64,000 nt of DNA from Corbicula japonica (taxonomy: Eukaryota > Mollusca > Bivalvia > Venerida > Cyrenidae), in the NCBI GenBank assembly GCA_038501625.1, contig JAZAYU010000011.1, positions 10,920,849 through 10,984,848 of the forward strand. The letters are read 5' to 3'. A program made the position numbers and the translations under genes. Below the pieces are notes generated by a model. The model searched no databases. It had not been told where the DNA came from and saw only the letters and a list, made by a program, of their open reading frames with translations. The stretch's first letter is position 1. Each line of letters begins with the position of its first letter. This document shows, piece by piece, positions 1-14,900 of this stretch.

Positions 1-123
1 GTTATTTCTGAGCAAAATGCGACCAGTGCAGATCCTGATCAGACGGCACGGATGTGCCGGCTGATCTGGATCTACACTGGTCGCACATGCGTAAAAATGC
101 GTATATATACAGGAATGGGTTAA
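1..123. mobile_element. MITE family A, right part
   Basis: Enters from outside the window. It shows the GTTATTTCTGA centre, one AGATCCTGATC/GATCTGGATC hairpin and a terminal AATGGGTTAA. Confidence 0.8.
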
Positions 124-490
124 ATGAGTGTAACATTATCTTCATTGGAATGACATAAATGCCACATTTGTTTTTCTGTACAGCATTACTTCTTCTATGA
201 ACATGTGATCATGTGACTGTCTAGATATCAATTATCAACTAAACTGATCAGAAAGCAGTTAGATCACTGTTACTCCGCTTGATAATGATATGGTAGGCTT
301 GGGGGCATGGCTGAGAGATCGTTTACACTTGCCTTGCACTACTTAACCATAATTGGTATCTGAGTCACCAGTACATTAATATTGTGGTCAGAGGACATGA
401 ACGTTTAACAATTTACTTATCAAAGGTCATGTTTCTCCCACAACCAGCTGCTGGGGAATATTAACCCTTAATTTCATACACTATAAGCTT

Positions 491-677
491 TTTATTGAAT
501 GTGTGAACAGCGTAGATCCAGATCAGCCAGCACATCAGTGCTGTTTAATAATTTAATATGGATCTACACTGGTTACATCTTGGTCAGAAATAATCTTTAA
601 TGAATCTGAAAGTGAAAACAGTGTAGATCCTGATCTGATGTCCCTCTGGTTGCACATGCGTAAAATGTGTATAATTA
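491..677. mobile_element. MITE family A, degraded
   Basis: Both inner hairpins (GTAGATCCAGATCAG, GTAGATCCTGATC) and the centre TGGTCAGAAATAA are recognisable. The termini have decayed. Confidence 0.6.
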
Positions 678-768
678 AGTTGGAGTGGCTGTGGGGTGAG
701 GGGTGTATTGGAAGTCTCAAAGCATAATTGGTGATTTTACAAAAAAAATCAGTAAATGTTTCATAATC

Positions 769-1010
769 TTTAACCCTTTCCTCTATAGACACACCTTTAT
801 TGCTGTGGGTGAACAGTGTAGATCCAGATCAGCTGGCACATCCGTGCCATCTGATCAGGATCTGCACTGTTCGCTATGTGATTTATTAGGTTCTTTCTGA
901 CCAAAAAGCGACCAGTGTAGATCTTAATCAGGCGGCTCAGATGTGCGGGCTGATCTGGATCTACACTTGGCACACGGGGATAAAAATGCATATATATAGA
1001 GGAAAGGGTA
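769..1010. mobile_element. MITE family A
   Basis: Left end TTAACCCTTTCCTC, right end GAGGAAAGGGTA, with two hairpins and the centre TTAGGTTCTTTCTGACC. Confidence 0.88.
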
Positions 1011-1385
1011 TTCCTACCAGGAGTGATATTCTTCAGCAAAACTTAACTAAATGAATATAATAAGGTACTGCCATGAACTTTTCTAACAAATAGAGCTCTA
1101 TAATGATAAAATACATGTGCAGGAAAAGTACAATTTATTGCTTGTTTGCAAGGTTACAATGTATTTTAAGTTCAGGGTTATTTATTCTTTTCAGTGAGTG
1201 TGCCACATTACTGAGGAGCTATTTTATTAAGGATTGAATCAACATTTTATTTTCTTTAACCACAATAGGGGAATAAATATAGGCAAGAAGGGCTGAATTT
1301 TGTCGCCTAACCCTGGCATTATACCCAGACTGATCTGAATCTACACTTGTTGGATTAAATGTGACACAATCAGACATAAATCATT

Positions 1386-1531
1386 TGCCAAAGGTTATAA
1401 AACTGAGCATGGAAACCAGTCTCAAATCTCAAGCATCTGATTGGCTGAAATGGCGACCAGTCGCTATTTCAGCCAATCAGATGCTTGAGATTTGAGACTG
1501 GTTTCCATGCTCAGTTTTATAACCTTCAGCC
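1386..1531. mobile_element. MITE family B, near-perfect palindrome
   Basis: Arms of about 70 bp meet at GCGACCAGTCGC near 1459. The outer ends are AAGGTTATAAAACTGAGC and its inverse. The ATTGGCTGAAATGG / CCATTTCAGCCAAT core defines the family. Confidence 0.88.
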
Positions 1532-1920
1532 ATTATCAGTTGAATTTAAAGTCAGTCGGTGCATATCCACTGAACCATATTTCTTATGGTGTCTTTGGTG
1601 GACATTACCTGTCTGTTTAACAATGTGTTAATGTCATCTGAACCATTAGCTTGTCAGACAAACAAATGCTGCACAAACACATTATTGTTTATCAAACAAC
1701 AATGCTGCTTTAAGTTGACCAGTCAAAACTGAGCATTTTTCATACATCAGTCAGTACAGGGAGAGATGGGGAATGGATATGACTGATTGATGGAAATGTA
1801 ACACTTAAGTGTCTGAAGATAATAGCTCCAGGACTCTGTATTATGTTTGTGTTGGTAAATTTCAATGTGTAAAAATGGCTTTTTTTGCAGGGTCAAATAT
1901 AGGCCAAGTTTCCCAATCTA

Positions 1921-2036
1921 TAAACCCTTTACCCCTTACAGCTTTTATCACATGCGACCAGTATAGCTCCAAATTGATGTGCATGCAGATCTGGATCTAC
2001 ACTGGTTATCTATGGATTTTGAAGTAAAGTGTTTAA
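1921..2036. mobile_element. MITE family A, partial
   Basis: AACCCTTTACC left end, one AGATCTGGATCTACACTGG arm and a GTAAAGTGTTTAA right end. The inner part is deleted. Confidence 0.6.
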
Positions 2037-2851
2037 CAGCAGTTTGCCATAGTCACATTATGTTTTGCATGATGCACGTGCCTTAAACATAATTCACAAA
2101 TAGAACAGCTATCAGATAGTGCCATGACAATTTTGACCGTTCTGAAAAAAATCATCAAATTCCCATTAACAGATTTGCCTTTCCGATGAGCAAATATTTT
2201 AAGGTGCCACAACACTTTACAACTGCCACCTGGTGGACATTCTTATTTTGCCTGATTTTTGGGGTAAAATGGACTCTGTTCCACGGCAGCTTCTTATTTG
2301 TCAGGGATTCCATTTGACCAGGGAGATGACCCTTTGACTCCTGAAATTTTCAAAAAGCCTCATTTTGAACCCTTTGACTATTAGCTGAAGGGTAATTTTT
2401 TTCCTTAAATTATGGGTATATTTGTTAATAATTGGCAGATTACATTAAAAATTGACCAAAATGATCCTTGAGATTCTGCAGCTAGTGGAACCTCTGTTTG
2501 TGACTGTACATAGCATTGCATAGGGCCTGTTACTGGTATTAGAGATCTTGTTCTGGTGTGCCGTTGCTTTTTTCTAACATTTTAAGGAGTTGAATAATAA
2601 TTTAATGAATTAGAAAAAAGACATGTTTGTCTGAATACAAATATTATAGGTTGGAGCTTTGTCAAACACCATAATATGATGAAATAAGTCCCTGTTTATT
2701 GGCAAAATAATTTACAAATTTTGCAAATTTTGCAATTTAAATATTCACAATTTACTATGGGTGCTTTCACTAAGCACCCCAGAAATGTTTATTTGTTTGG
2801 GTAAAATTGAATGCTATCACTGGTGTTCATATATTGCTAATTTATTTTCAG

Positions 2852-2990
2852 GAAATGGAAGCTTCATCAAGAGTACAAAGACATAATTTTAGAGGATCTT
2901 CCTGGAATATCGATCCTCAAACCTCTTGTTGGTATTGACCCTAACCTGTTTGAAAACCTGGAAACTTTCTTCAACATGAAATATCCTGCT
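2852..2990 (+). CDS. UGCG: UGCG exon a (first in window)
   Basis: Acceptor TTTATTTTCAG and donor GTAAGT. The first base completes a codon from an unseen upstream exon. It encodes 46 codons with PGISILKPL and [12 protein letters not shown], matching the conserved start of the GT21 catalytic domain, and ends on a complete codon. Confidence 0.93.
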
Positions 2991-5900
2991 GTAAGTAACT
3001 AGCTCAGACATTTTTTAGCTCAAATGTTCAAAGAATATGTATTGCTGTTCTGGTAACTCTGATGCCGGGTCACTGTCCCACCTTAAGTTTGTGTAAATTA
3101 ATACTGGTTAACCTTTTCCTCCATATATACGCCTTTTTACGCATTTGCGACCAGTGTAGATCCAGATCAGCCAGCACATCCATGCCATCTGATCAGGATC
3201 TGCACTGATTGCTTATTGATCAGAAATAACCTAACAAATCTAAAAGCGAACAGTTTAGATCCTGATCAGATGGCACGGATGTGCTGGCTGATCTGGATCT
3301 AAACTGTTCACACACGCAATAAAGGTATATCTATGGAGGAAAGGGTTAACTATCAAACCCTGAGTGAGTATGCCAAGAACCATAAATCTAACAGGAAGTG
3401 GTTGTGTGCGCTTCAGTATAAGCTATAAGCAAGGGATAGATTTTAATGTTTTCTTTGATGAAGGAAATTATATCTATTTCCTTGATGAAGCTGCTACCTT
3501 CTTGCTGTTAGATAAAGTCAAGATAATATGAGTTCAATATAAGAAAAATTTGACCTTGAATATTGGGAACTTGGTTTATATTGGAAACATGCTGGGCAGG
3601 GCATATTTCTGTTGACTGAGTGGAAAGAGTTTGGTTTCCAATATATAAATTTTAGACAGATTGTCGCGGCAGTTTGCACAACTCCATCTTCGGTCTAGCT
3701 AAATAACCATTCAGTTTTTGGTGGTAAACAATGATAATTAACTGGAAAATAAAAAAAAATTAACTATTTTCAAAATTCGGTAAATGCTCATGTAGCTTCC
3801 ATTGACAGGGCTTTTCATCAGGAAATTGGGAAGAGGCCCTGGCCTTTCAAATTGGAAAATTTATGTGCTATAATTGTTCATTTTGGGAAATTTATGTGCG
3901 ATGATTGTTCATTTTGGGAACACAAAATTTATTGAAATAAGGGGTACTGGAGTACAAATTATTATAGAAATAAGCATTTTGAACATTAGTTTAATTTTTA
4001 TAGCACTTTATTTTTTCAGATTTTCACAATTCTATAGTATTCAGTTCACAAGCTTCAAAGGTCCATGTCTCTTTCCTTGGCATCTTTGAATTTATCAACA
4101 AGTGATACTGATCTAAATTCACTTTTTGATAAATTCAAAGATACCAAGGAAAGAGTCTTCTGTGGAAAAAACGCCAGACTCAGAGGAAGCAACACTAACT
4201 GGTACCTCCGTGATAGAAACGAGTGTGGAACAGTGGCAGACTCTGAGGCAGCAACGTTTGAAATACTAGGGATTTCCTTGGTAGACGTTGCACCCAATGG
4301 ATATAATTTTTGTTTTTTTACTTGCTAGTCAAATAACAACTTTTGGTTTTCGTTAAGTTTCAGTAATTTGCAGTAATATTTTAAGATTTGTTTTTGCAAC
4401 TGGAAATAAACACTGATTTATCTCCCCTGAAAAGGAATAAAATCCAGACTTTCGGAACGTTTAACTGAGTAAGAGTCTGTTGGAACTTAACGGATTAGAC
4501 TGGTTTTGCATATCACGAGTACCGTGCGTTTTTCGGCTATAGTACGACAAAAATGTCGATACCAGACAAAGGCTTCTTCCAGAAATAAAAATGTAAACAA
4601 ATTGATCAATTTTTAAACTACTCTAGGGGGAATTTCTAAGATTTTGGGAAATCATGTCTTGCATTTTGGGAAGAAACTCTGCCACAATTGGGAAAAAACT
4701 ATATTTTTTCGGATTGGGAAGTGGCCGAATATCGGCCTCTGTTATATAAGGATGAAAAGCCCTGATTGATCTGATTTATATACAGTTTTGTAATTGAGTC
4801 TTCTGTTACTTCTTGTTTAATGCTCATGTAAACAAGGAAAATGGTACTCTTGTATCAGTATCTCATTTCAGGATGTAAATTTCTTTTTCCTCCTTTCTCC
4901 TTCCCTATTTTCCAGACAGAACTCCTTGTAATGCTGTTTCCGATTGTAAAAAGTCATCAAGAAATATTGATTGATATCTTTAGACTGTGAGGAAAGGAAA
5001 TCCTATTTGATTTCAAAATCAAGATGTTTGATTCTAAGCTAGACTTTGCATCCACAATGGCTTTGATCATTTCGCTCTGATAATTTGCTAATGTGACAGA
5101 CCATTTTGATATTTGGTAAATAATGTAGATTCGGCTTTCATGGTTCTGCTGATAAGGATCTACACTGGTGGCACATGCATAAAAATGCGTATTAACGGAT
5201 GAAAGGGTTAACCAAAAGAAAGCACAATTTTAATTCCCATCTTACATCCTGGTGAGAGATGCCCCTACAGATCTTTACCAAAAGCATCAGGGGAAAAAAC
5301 AGTGGTTTCTTGAAAACTTTAGCCTGTCATATGCAGTTTGCATGTTATGCATGGCTTTAAGTGTTTTGCAAAGTTTTGACAAGGCCAAATTGAAGAAGGC
5401 CAATGAAGCCTAGATATAATGTATGAATGCCTAAAATTAAAGGTCACATTAATTTAGGGATATACCTGTCTTTTCCTTGCAGTTTCAAAGCGTGCATGTG
5501 TGTCAGAAATAACTTGATGAATAAAAAAAGCGAACAGTTTAGATCCTGATCAGATGGCACGGATCTAAACTGTTCCCCCACACTATACGCCTTTCCAATA
5601 ATTCGGTGAATTTTTCGGTTACCTCCCCTATTCAGTCACGTGACTACTATACAGGAAAAATTATTGCTCGCTGTATTAATTTAATAGGGAACATGTACCT
5701 ACAACTTTCGTTTTTCATCATGAAATTTCTTTTTTAAAATATATTTTCTCGTTTATCGTTGAATTAGTTGAATACATCAGCGTAATGATAGTTTTTTATC
5801 AAGAATAGTTTATAAAACAACAAATCTAATTTGACTAAAAGTGTAAAGTCATTATTCCTCGCGCCAAGGTTTACTTTAAACGACTTAAACTAACAGCCTG

Positions 5901-8900
5901 TGTTCTATCCACGGATAAATTGAGTGTCGTTTCCGGCTTAGCGTGTCTTATCAACTACTGACATGCCGGCTGCGATTGATTTTGAAAGCGGCATGTCATA
6001 AAAATGCCAAATTGTCGCGCACAAGGGGTCCCCGGTCAATTACTAAGAAGAAGATATCACTGACCAATAGAGATCGGTTTATTTTTTTATGTACCTCCAC
6101 CTCCCAATTAATAAGTATATCGAAATCCTTAATTACTGAATCGGGTAGCAAAAGTATTTGATATAGCAGTTATATGAATTATTAATCCTTAATACGACAA
6201 GTAGAACCATAAGACATCAATTAGAAACTCATCTTAACAGAACATTTTACAAATATTCAATCAAGCGATTGAGCGTTTACGCCAAAATGACAGAATTTCA
6301 AACCTTAGCAGTATTAATGTTAATATAAATGTTCCCATCATTATTTGAAGCCGGCATCTCCATCTTTATTAGAAGCCAGCATCAGAATCCTTGAATTTTA
6401 TTCTATGAATGATACTCTTACGTAAACGAACAATCAGATAACCTTATTGATCCTTCTTAATTTCAAGACAAAATCAATCGTACCGTAATTTTGCTTGTGA
6501 AGTATACGTGACGTTTTCAAAAATTCAAAATTATTTGTTCGTTGAACATTAACGGTACGATGAATTCAAGTAATAGATGAGTTCAAGTATAACGTACAGA
6601 TACTGTAACCGAATGTTGACATGTCACGATTTATGGAGTATAGTGCATTACCAGTCTTAGCAATTTGTGAATTTCATACCAGTTAAATATAATTTTAAGT
6701 ATAAAATACATAAAGATGAAAATGCTGTATAGAAATTCGTAAAATTAATACAGTAACTCACGTTTGTCCGAATCGCGTTTCATACTGCCCACTATCAACA
6801 AGAATGGTACATGTTCTTACAATATTAAAAATGCAAATATCTAACAAATCGTGAAAATAAAAATGTCTGACTAGAATAACAGACCAGTAACTTATTTTCG
6901 ACCGGCGGCGACGATTGCACACATGAAATTTAATGGATTATGTTAGGCCTTATGTGCTAAAGCCATAGTCCGATAGTTCAGCTTTCCTGTGAAGCCTCGT
7001 TTTGGGTTGATATCTGGTCACGGGAAGTAACTCGTACAGGACTGCAAACTGTTTATTGGAAAGGCGTATAAAGGCATATCTGTGGAGGAAAGGGTTAATG
7101 AAACAATATAGTACCACATGCACTGTAACCTAGAGTGTTCTTTGGCAGATTTTCACTCCGAGCTTTTGATCAACATGTTCGCAAGATATTGCAAATTATG
7201 TCACCCTGCATTTCTTTATCCTATGAGTATTGTTCTTATATACACAATTTAAGCAGAATTTGTTGATTTTAACCGTGTCTCATTAATTAATCACAATGAA
7301 GACAAGTGATTATTCACCTTTAAGGAAGGAAAATTATGACAGTAAATATGATGCCTTTCAGCATGAGCAAACAGTAACAGATGTTTGTGTTGTCACATGG
7401 AATCAGGTTACATATATTAACCCTTTCCTTCATAAATACACCTTTATTGCGTGGGGGAACAGTGTAGTTCCAGATCAGACGGCACATCCTTCCATCTGAT
7501 CAGGATCTGCACTTTATGCTTCTTGATTGGTTAGGTTATTTCTGAACAAAATGCGACCAGTGCAGATCCTGATCAGACGGCATGGATGTGCCTGCTTATC
7601 TGGATCTATACTGGTTGCACATGCGTGAAATAAGCGTATATGTGGAGGAAAGGGTTAACTTTGGGGGGTAGGGTTGGGGGGATGGGCACCAAGTTCTGTG
7701 GAATGATGGCAATATTATTACAACCTATACTCCATAGATACAACTTAAATGGCTTGGGCAAACAGTTTAAATCCAGAGCCAGCACATCTGTGCCATCCGA
7801 TCAGGATCTGTTCTGTTGCTTTTTGATTCAATAGGTTAATTTTGGCCAAGAAGAACAGATGTGTATGTGATAAACCCTTTAAATATGATGTTAAGGGGTA
7901 AAAGAAGATTTGGACAAGAAATGTATTGCTGCTTTAGCTGTCGATGATATTCAGATGATAATAAATATAATGTAGAAAACATGTTACAGCATATATTATG
8001 GTTTCTGCATTTAACATTGTTTTATGCTTAATGTCTTTGCAGTATGAATTGCTGTTCTGTATACAAGATGAATTTGACGCCTCGAGAATGATTGTTCAGA
8101 GCCTGATGGATAAATACCCTAAAGTAGATGCCAAAATGTTTCTTGGTAAGCAGCTGTATCCATCTTCGTAGTAATCTGTGTTTTTAGTAACCCATAATTA
8201 GGCCAGGAAACAACTCGGGGTAACTTATAGTGATCTTATTTTAACCCTTTCCTTCATATGCATTTTTTCGCATGTGCAACCAGTGTAGATCCAGATCAGC
8301 TGGCACATCCGTGCCGTCTGATCAGGATCTGTACTGGTTGCATTTTGGTAAGAAATAACCTAAAGAATAAAAAGACGAACAGTTTAGATCCTGATCAGAT
8401 GGCACAGATGTGCTGGCTGATCTGGATCTCAACTGTTCGCCCACACAATAAAGGTTTGTCTATGGAGGAAAGGGTTAAATAAGGATACATGTATTTAATT
8501 TTACAGATTTGACAGGAAGAGATATTTGTCAGTGCCGTGAATTTTGAGTGCTATTCTCTTCTATTTTGACTGAGAGCACAACACATAGCATCAATTACTG
8601 CATGATTTTAGACAAGATAATAATTCTAAGAAGCAAGCCACTTGAAACTAACATGGAACTTTTGGAAGTCTATTGAAATCATATTTTAGGTAACAAAATC
8701 CACCTCTTACTGGTTTTTAATGAAAACAAGCCATTTTCATATTATTATTATTAATGTAACAAATATGAACATGTACTTGTCCTTATATCCATGTAGGGAT
8801 AGTGAATGATAATAATATATTATTTCAACTCTTGTTTTTTTTATGCTTAGGCCATTGGCCTTGTTCAGTTATTCATGTCTACATTTCCTTTCTTTCACCA

Positions 8901-11900
8901 TGTTTTCACCAATTATAAAAACTATAAAAGGACTTTTGTATACTGGAATTCCTAATGGAATTAAAGGTCAGGCAATATTCATTAATGCCTGGTCAATAAG
9001 GATCCTGGGTGATCATCAATAATGCTAGTGTGATAAATTGAGAATTTCATGCATGATTGAATAATGGTTGCTGGTACAATATCTTTCCTTTATCTTGTTA
9101 AAATCCTTCCCTCCTTAGATACACCTTATTTGCTTGGGCAAACTGTGCTGGCAGATCTGGATCTACACTAAGCGCACATTCATGTGTTAAAACACATATT
9201 TATAGAGTAAAGGGTTATATATTAATTTACAATATAACAGACTTCCCGAAAGTTGAAAAAAAGTGTCAGACATTTTGGTCAGACAAGATGTGAAATTCCG
9301 TTGGACTGAAACATGTTAAAAATGTATTGGCAAATATTAAGAGTTCAAATTTTTGTCTGACATTAGGCCTGATAACATTCAAAATCATGTTGACCAGCCC
9401 AAATTTTACTAGACACGTCCTTCGGTCTGGCAACTTTCGGGACCTCTGATATAAAGTTATGCTTGTTAGAAACTAGGGATGGCAAGGAGTAGTAAATTTG
9501 GTACTCGAGTACTGGGATATTCTTCCGATCGAATACTCGAAAAATATTACCGATGTTGGAAGAGTTGGAATGCATTATAACTTTTTTTATCGTGTTATTT
9601 CATCTTTAAATTACTCTGGATTTATGAACCAAGTACTCCATATAAATTAGGATTAATGAAAAAGAAGATCATGTTTTACTTGTTCATTTCATTAATATTC
9701 ATAGCTTTGTTCATTACTGGTTCATTACATTCACTAGTAAAAAACTTGAGTCAAGTGGATGATTTTGTCTTAAGTAGTCTTAATTATAAATGTCTTAATT
9801 TGTCTTAATAATGACGTAATTGGTAAACGATTGTGATTAAGAGGCGTGCTATCAAAACATTGCTAATAACATAATTGGCAAGTGCAAATTGGGACCCTAA
9901 TTTGACTTGTTGCAATCCAACAACAATTTCAAAGCATTACTACTGACTTCGATTTCAGTTAGATTTTGGCTTGCAGCCAAAACATCAAACGCTTGGCGAG
10001 GTGACTGATATTTTCTTTGAGAAGAAGCGGCAAAGTTTAATTGACAGAACGCTGTTCATAGTTCAGGTTGCTTTACTATTAGTCACACCTTTTGTTATTG
10101 CATCAGTGCTACATTCAAATCTTTACAAAGCGTCATTTTTAGTTAAACTTTCCAAGCGACAGAATTTGATTGACAGCAACACCTTGTTTGGAAGTAGACC
10201 GCTGCATCTTCTAATCAAAGCAGCAGTTCTAACAGTCATCCCATGACAAAACAGTGATTGGTGTAATGTGAAGTGTTCCAGTCCACCAAATTTTACGGTG
10301 GTTGATTGCTGGGTCAAAATCTAATTGAAATGGAAATTTGTAGTAATTGTGTCACTTTTAGAGATTTGATAAATCACACTTTGTTCCTAATCGGCACCTT
10401 GCCAATTCTTTTACATCGTATCCCAAATGAATTGAAAAGAAAACAAATTGATTTCATTTTAATTTAAAACATTTATCCAAGTACTTGAGTACTAGATTTA
10501 GAATGCGAAACTCTGTTATTCGAGTACTTGTTGCATCTCTCTATTAAACAGATAAGTGTACAGAAAATGGCTTTCTAGCAATTCCGTGACTTTTTAGCTT
10601 ACCTGTCACGTAGTGACAAGGTGAGCTTTTGTGATCGCAATTTGTCCGGCGTCCGTCCGTCCGTAAACTTTTAATTTAAACCACATCTCCTCTTAAACCC
10701 CTGGGCCAAAGTTGATGAAACTTGCCACAGATGTTCCTTGCATGAAGCTCTTCCAAAGTTGTTCAAAGAAATCAATTCCATGCAGAACTCTGGTTGCCAT
10801 GGCAACCTAAAGGAAAAACTTTAAAAATCTTCTTGTCTGAAACCACAAGGCCTAGAGCTTAGATATTTGGCATTTAGCACCCTCTAGTAGAACTCTACAA
10901 AGATTGTTCAAATTATTTCCCTGGGGTCAAAATTGGCCCTGCCCCAGGAGTCACTTCATTTTACATAGACTTATATAGGAAATTTTTTAAAATCTTCTTC
11001 TCACAAACCACAATGCGTACAGCTTAGATATTTGGTAAGTGGCATTGTCTAATGGATGTCTACTAAATTTGTTCAAATTATGTCCCCTGGGCCATAATCG
11101 GCCACGCCCTAGGGTTCTCTTGGTTTTCATATAGTTATATAGGAAAAACATGAAAATCTTCTTCTTTAAAACCACAAGGCCTAGAGCCTTAATATTTGAT
11201 ATACAGCATCATCTAGTGGTCCTCTACCAAAATTGTTCAAACTATCCCCCTGGGGTCAAAAATGGCCCCACCCCAGGGGTCATTTGTTTTACATAGACTT
11301 ATATAGGGAAAACTTAAAAAAATCTTCTTCTCTAAAACCACAAGGCCTAGAACCTTGGTATTTGGTAAGTGTCATCATGTAGTTGTCCTCTACAAAAGTT
11401 GTTCAAATTATTCTCCTGGGGTCAAAAATGGCTCTGCCCGAAGGTCACTAGTTTTATTACATAGTGTTATATAGTAAATCTTTAAGAATCTTCTTCTCTG
11501 AAACCGTAAGGCCTAGAGCTTAGATATTTGGTATAGAGCATCATCTAGTTACATTTTCTCCACAATAGCAACTTAATTTTTTGACTTGATTATACCAAAC
11601 TTGCACACAACTCTTGCAACCATTGAGCAGTTGTTGACAGGTGAGCGACCCAGGGTCCTATGGACCCTCTTGTTTAATGATTTAATACAAGATTACAGTC
11701 CCGAGAAGAAGCTGGTTATTGCTGCCCTTCAATATTTGGAGCTTTCTGGTGACTCAGTTCTCTGAGAGAAAGTCTGGAAATTAATACTTCCAGAAGTAAT
11801 CAATATTCTCCTCACGAAAAATGCATGGTAAAGAAAACAGAGGATAATGCAGGCAGGCACATTTGGGACATGCAAATAGAACATTAGCACTTAAGTGTTA

Positions 11901-14900
11901 CCGAATGTGCCCTTGCAGAAATTACTGTTTGTTCTATTGATTATAAAAGAGTGTTTGTTTCCACTCCAACACCTGCCCACATTATGTTCCCCATTCTTCT
12001 TAGAAAAACATCAAAGTTATGTTTGTTCAAAACCATAATAATCTAAAAACTCACACAAGTCCCAGAAATCTGCTCGTCTTAAAAATACTAACTTGTTGAC
12101 AAGCAGATCATGCCAGCTCTAATTTTGTCATAAGGTCATCGGCTGATCCTGGTTTACACTGGTCTCACAGGCCATAAGCCCCATTGTTTCATGGCACACC
12201 ACATATACTTGCTCAGGACGGCTCAGGACGGCAAGTTGCATGTTCCTGTTAGCCACAGTGTATCATGTATTTCAACAGTTACCTCATTTCACCTAATCAT
12301 AATGAACTTTTTTTTAGGAGGTAAATCAGTTGGAATTAACCCAAAGATCAACAATATGGCAACAGGATATGAGGCGGCAAAGTATGATCTCATCATGATC
12401 TCTGACAGTGGAATAAAAAGTAAGAATCTTAAAATTGTTAACTCCGAACTTTGCACTCCAAACATTTGGAGTTAAGTCATTCCAGAACTATTTAAATCTA
12501 TCACCTATGGACATTGGACTTCAAACTTTTTAAGTCTCCTATAAAAAAGAACAAAAATGGCCTAAAAAGATAAAATAAAAGAGAGTCCATTATATTAATG
12601 CAGCACTTAAACCAGAACAAAATATATGCAAAAATACACCGGAAATAATAAGAATTATTGGTGTTGGTGCAAAACAAAAGAATACCATAGTAATTCTATT
12701 GCCAGGAATAAACACAAGTCAGGTTATTATGCATCATTATTCTTACATCTGAGAAAGGCTTTGAAAATCAGAGGGAAAATCCTGAACTAGACAAATTAAC
12801 CTTCTATAGAAGGACAGGATTAATGTCAGAAAGCTTTTTATAAATCATCATGATGCATCTGTTTATGGAAATGGAGTTCTGGAAACATGGCATTTTTCTA
12901 AACTATGTGATTATTGTACAACAATACATCATACCTGAAGTCATTAATAGAAATAACAAAAATGTCTGTATTGATATTTTAAGAAGAATAAAGAGGAAGA
13001 CGAAATATATATTACTCAAAATATGATAGGGATTGCTCTCTGTTTTATTCCGAATTATTGCCCCTACCAAGTTTCAACCTCTGTTCCGCTTCAACAGTTT
13101 GTTGTCTCATTCCCTTTTTGACAAAAAGCAGATGTCAAATGAACAAATTTTCTGGAAAACTTAAAATATTTCATCTTTTCAATCTTTTGTAAGGAATAAA
13201 CACAATATTTTAAGTGATCCTTATCAAATTTTGAGTAGTATACATATAACAAACTACATGGTATTTTACCAGCCATTAGCTGACTTTCTTGTATACTCAG
13301 TACTAGTGAATTTCAACAGACATAGCAACATAAATTTACAATGTGCTTGGAATTCTGGCCTTTTCAAAAGTCATGTTCAGGCAGCTTGATGATCAGTTAA
13401 AGTTGTGTTTCTTGGTTGATAGAAGAAAGATTTTAATACATGTATTAAAAAGAAATTTTAAGAATTTAAACATAAAGCAAAAAAAAGCTTAGAAATATAT
13501 TTGAAAGTAGACCAAAAATGATATCAGACTTACATGTCATCACAATTTATTGTTAGCTTTGGCGGAGTTCATAAAGATACTACCAATTTCGATTTCAGTT
13601 AGATTTTGGCTTGCAGCAAAAACATCAAACGCTTTGTTTGATGCCCGATATTTTCGATATTTTCGTTGAGAAGTAGCAGCAAAGTTTTATTGACAGAACG
13701 CTGTTTATAGTTAATCACACCTTCAGGTTGCTTTACTTTAAGCAACACCTTTTTGTGTCGCCTGCCAGTCACCATTTCAGCCAGTCAGATGCTTGAGATT
13801 TGAGACTGGTTTCCAAACTCAGCTTTACAACCTTCAGCCAGTAAAGAAGCATGGTTTCTGATATATGTTGATTTAACTGTATTGAGATGAGCCAAGTTGT
13901 GCACATGGTATTGATAATGAATCAGGCATTTGTCATTAATTATTTATCCCAGCATGTAGTATGGTGTTAGGCAGTAACAAAGGAAGAAATTTTAAGTTGA
14001 TTAGATCTTCAGTTGGTTAACACATCTTCCTGATTAAGGCTAGGTTATAGATAAACTTTACTTCCTAGATCAGTCCCTTCTACATACCATGGCCCAAGAT
14101 CATAAAACTAAACGAGAAGACCTGAGTCTGAAATCTCAAGCATCTGATTGGCTGAAATGGTGACTGTTTGCCATTTCAGCCAATCAGATGCTTGGCCCAA
14201 GATCATAAACTAAGATTAGAGATCAGTCTCAAATCTCAAGGAACTGATTGGCTGAAATGGCGACTGATCTTGGGCCTATGTCCTGACACTGGTCCTAGAT
14301 ATGGTCATTGTTGTGTTGACCTTAGTTGTGCTACTGTCTGATAAGCTTAAGGTAGACTTTACATGTTTCTAGTAAGATGCCTGAGGTAATGTTAGATCTT
14401 GCATTAGTAAGTTCAGAAAAATAAATTGTTTTAGTAACATCACCGAAATTACTAGGTAGGATAGTTAGGGATTTTTTTAACCCTATATTCCATGGATTCA
14501 CCTTCTATCATATTGGTGAACAATGTAGATGCAGGGCTGAAGGTTATAAAGCTGAGATTGGAAATCAGTGTCAAATCTCAAGCATCTGATTGGCTGAAAT
14601 GGCGACTGGTCGCCATTTCAGCCAATCAGATGCTGAGCATTAAGACTGGTTTCCCTGCTCAGTTTAATAACCTTGGGCACTGATTAACCAGGACATCAGT
14701 ACCATCTGATAAGATCTACCCTGTTATCGTCTCAACAAAAGAAACAACACATAGCAATCATATCCAATGTCCTTTGTGACATTCCAGACATTTCCTTACT
14801 AAAATCCTTGTAAGGCAATAAAAAATTAATTCCTAGATTCTTATCCCCGCCCACCCCTATAAACATCACACCGCCCGAACGTTTTTTATTTTGAAAAAAA

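Noticed and set aside
4065..4328. An 87-codon frame after a hairpin inside the CAGGG element
   Set aside because: The first part is the hairpin arm translated. The rest has no family resemblance, no splice context and no partner exon.
9971..10246. A 91-codon frame in the hAT-like element
   Set aside because: No hAT transposase motif, and the second copy at 13.6 kb has frameshifts in the same stretch.
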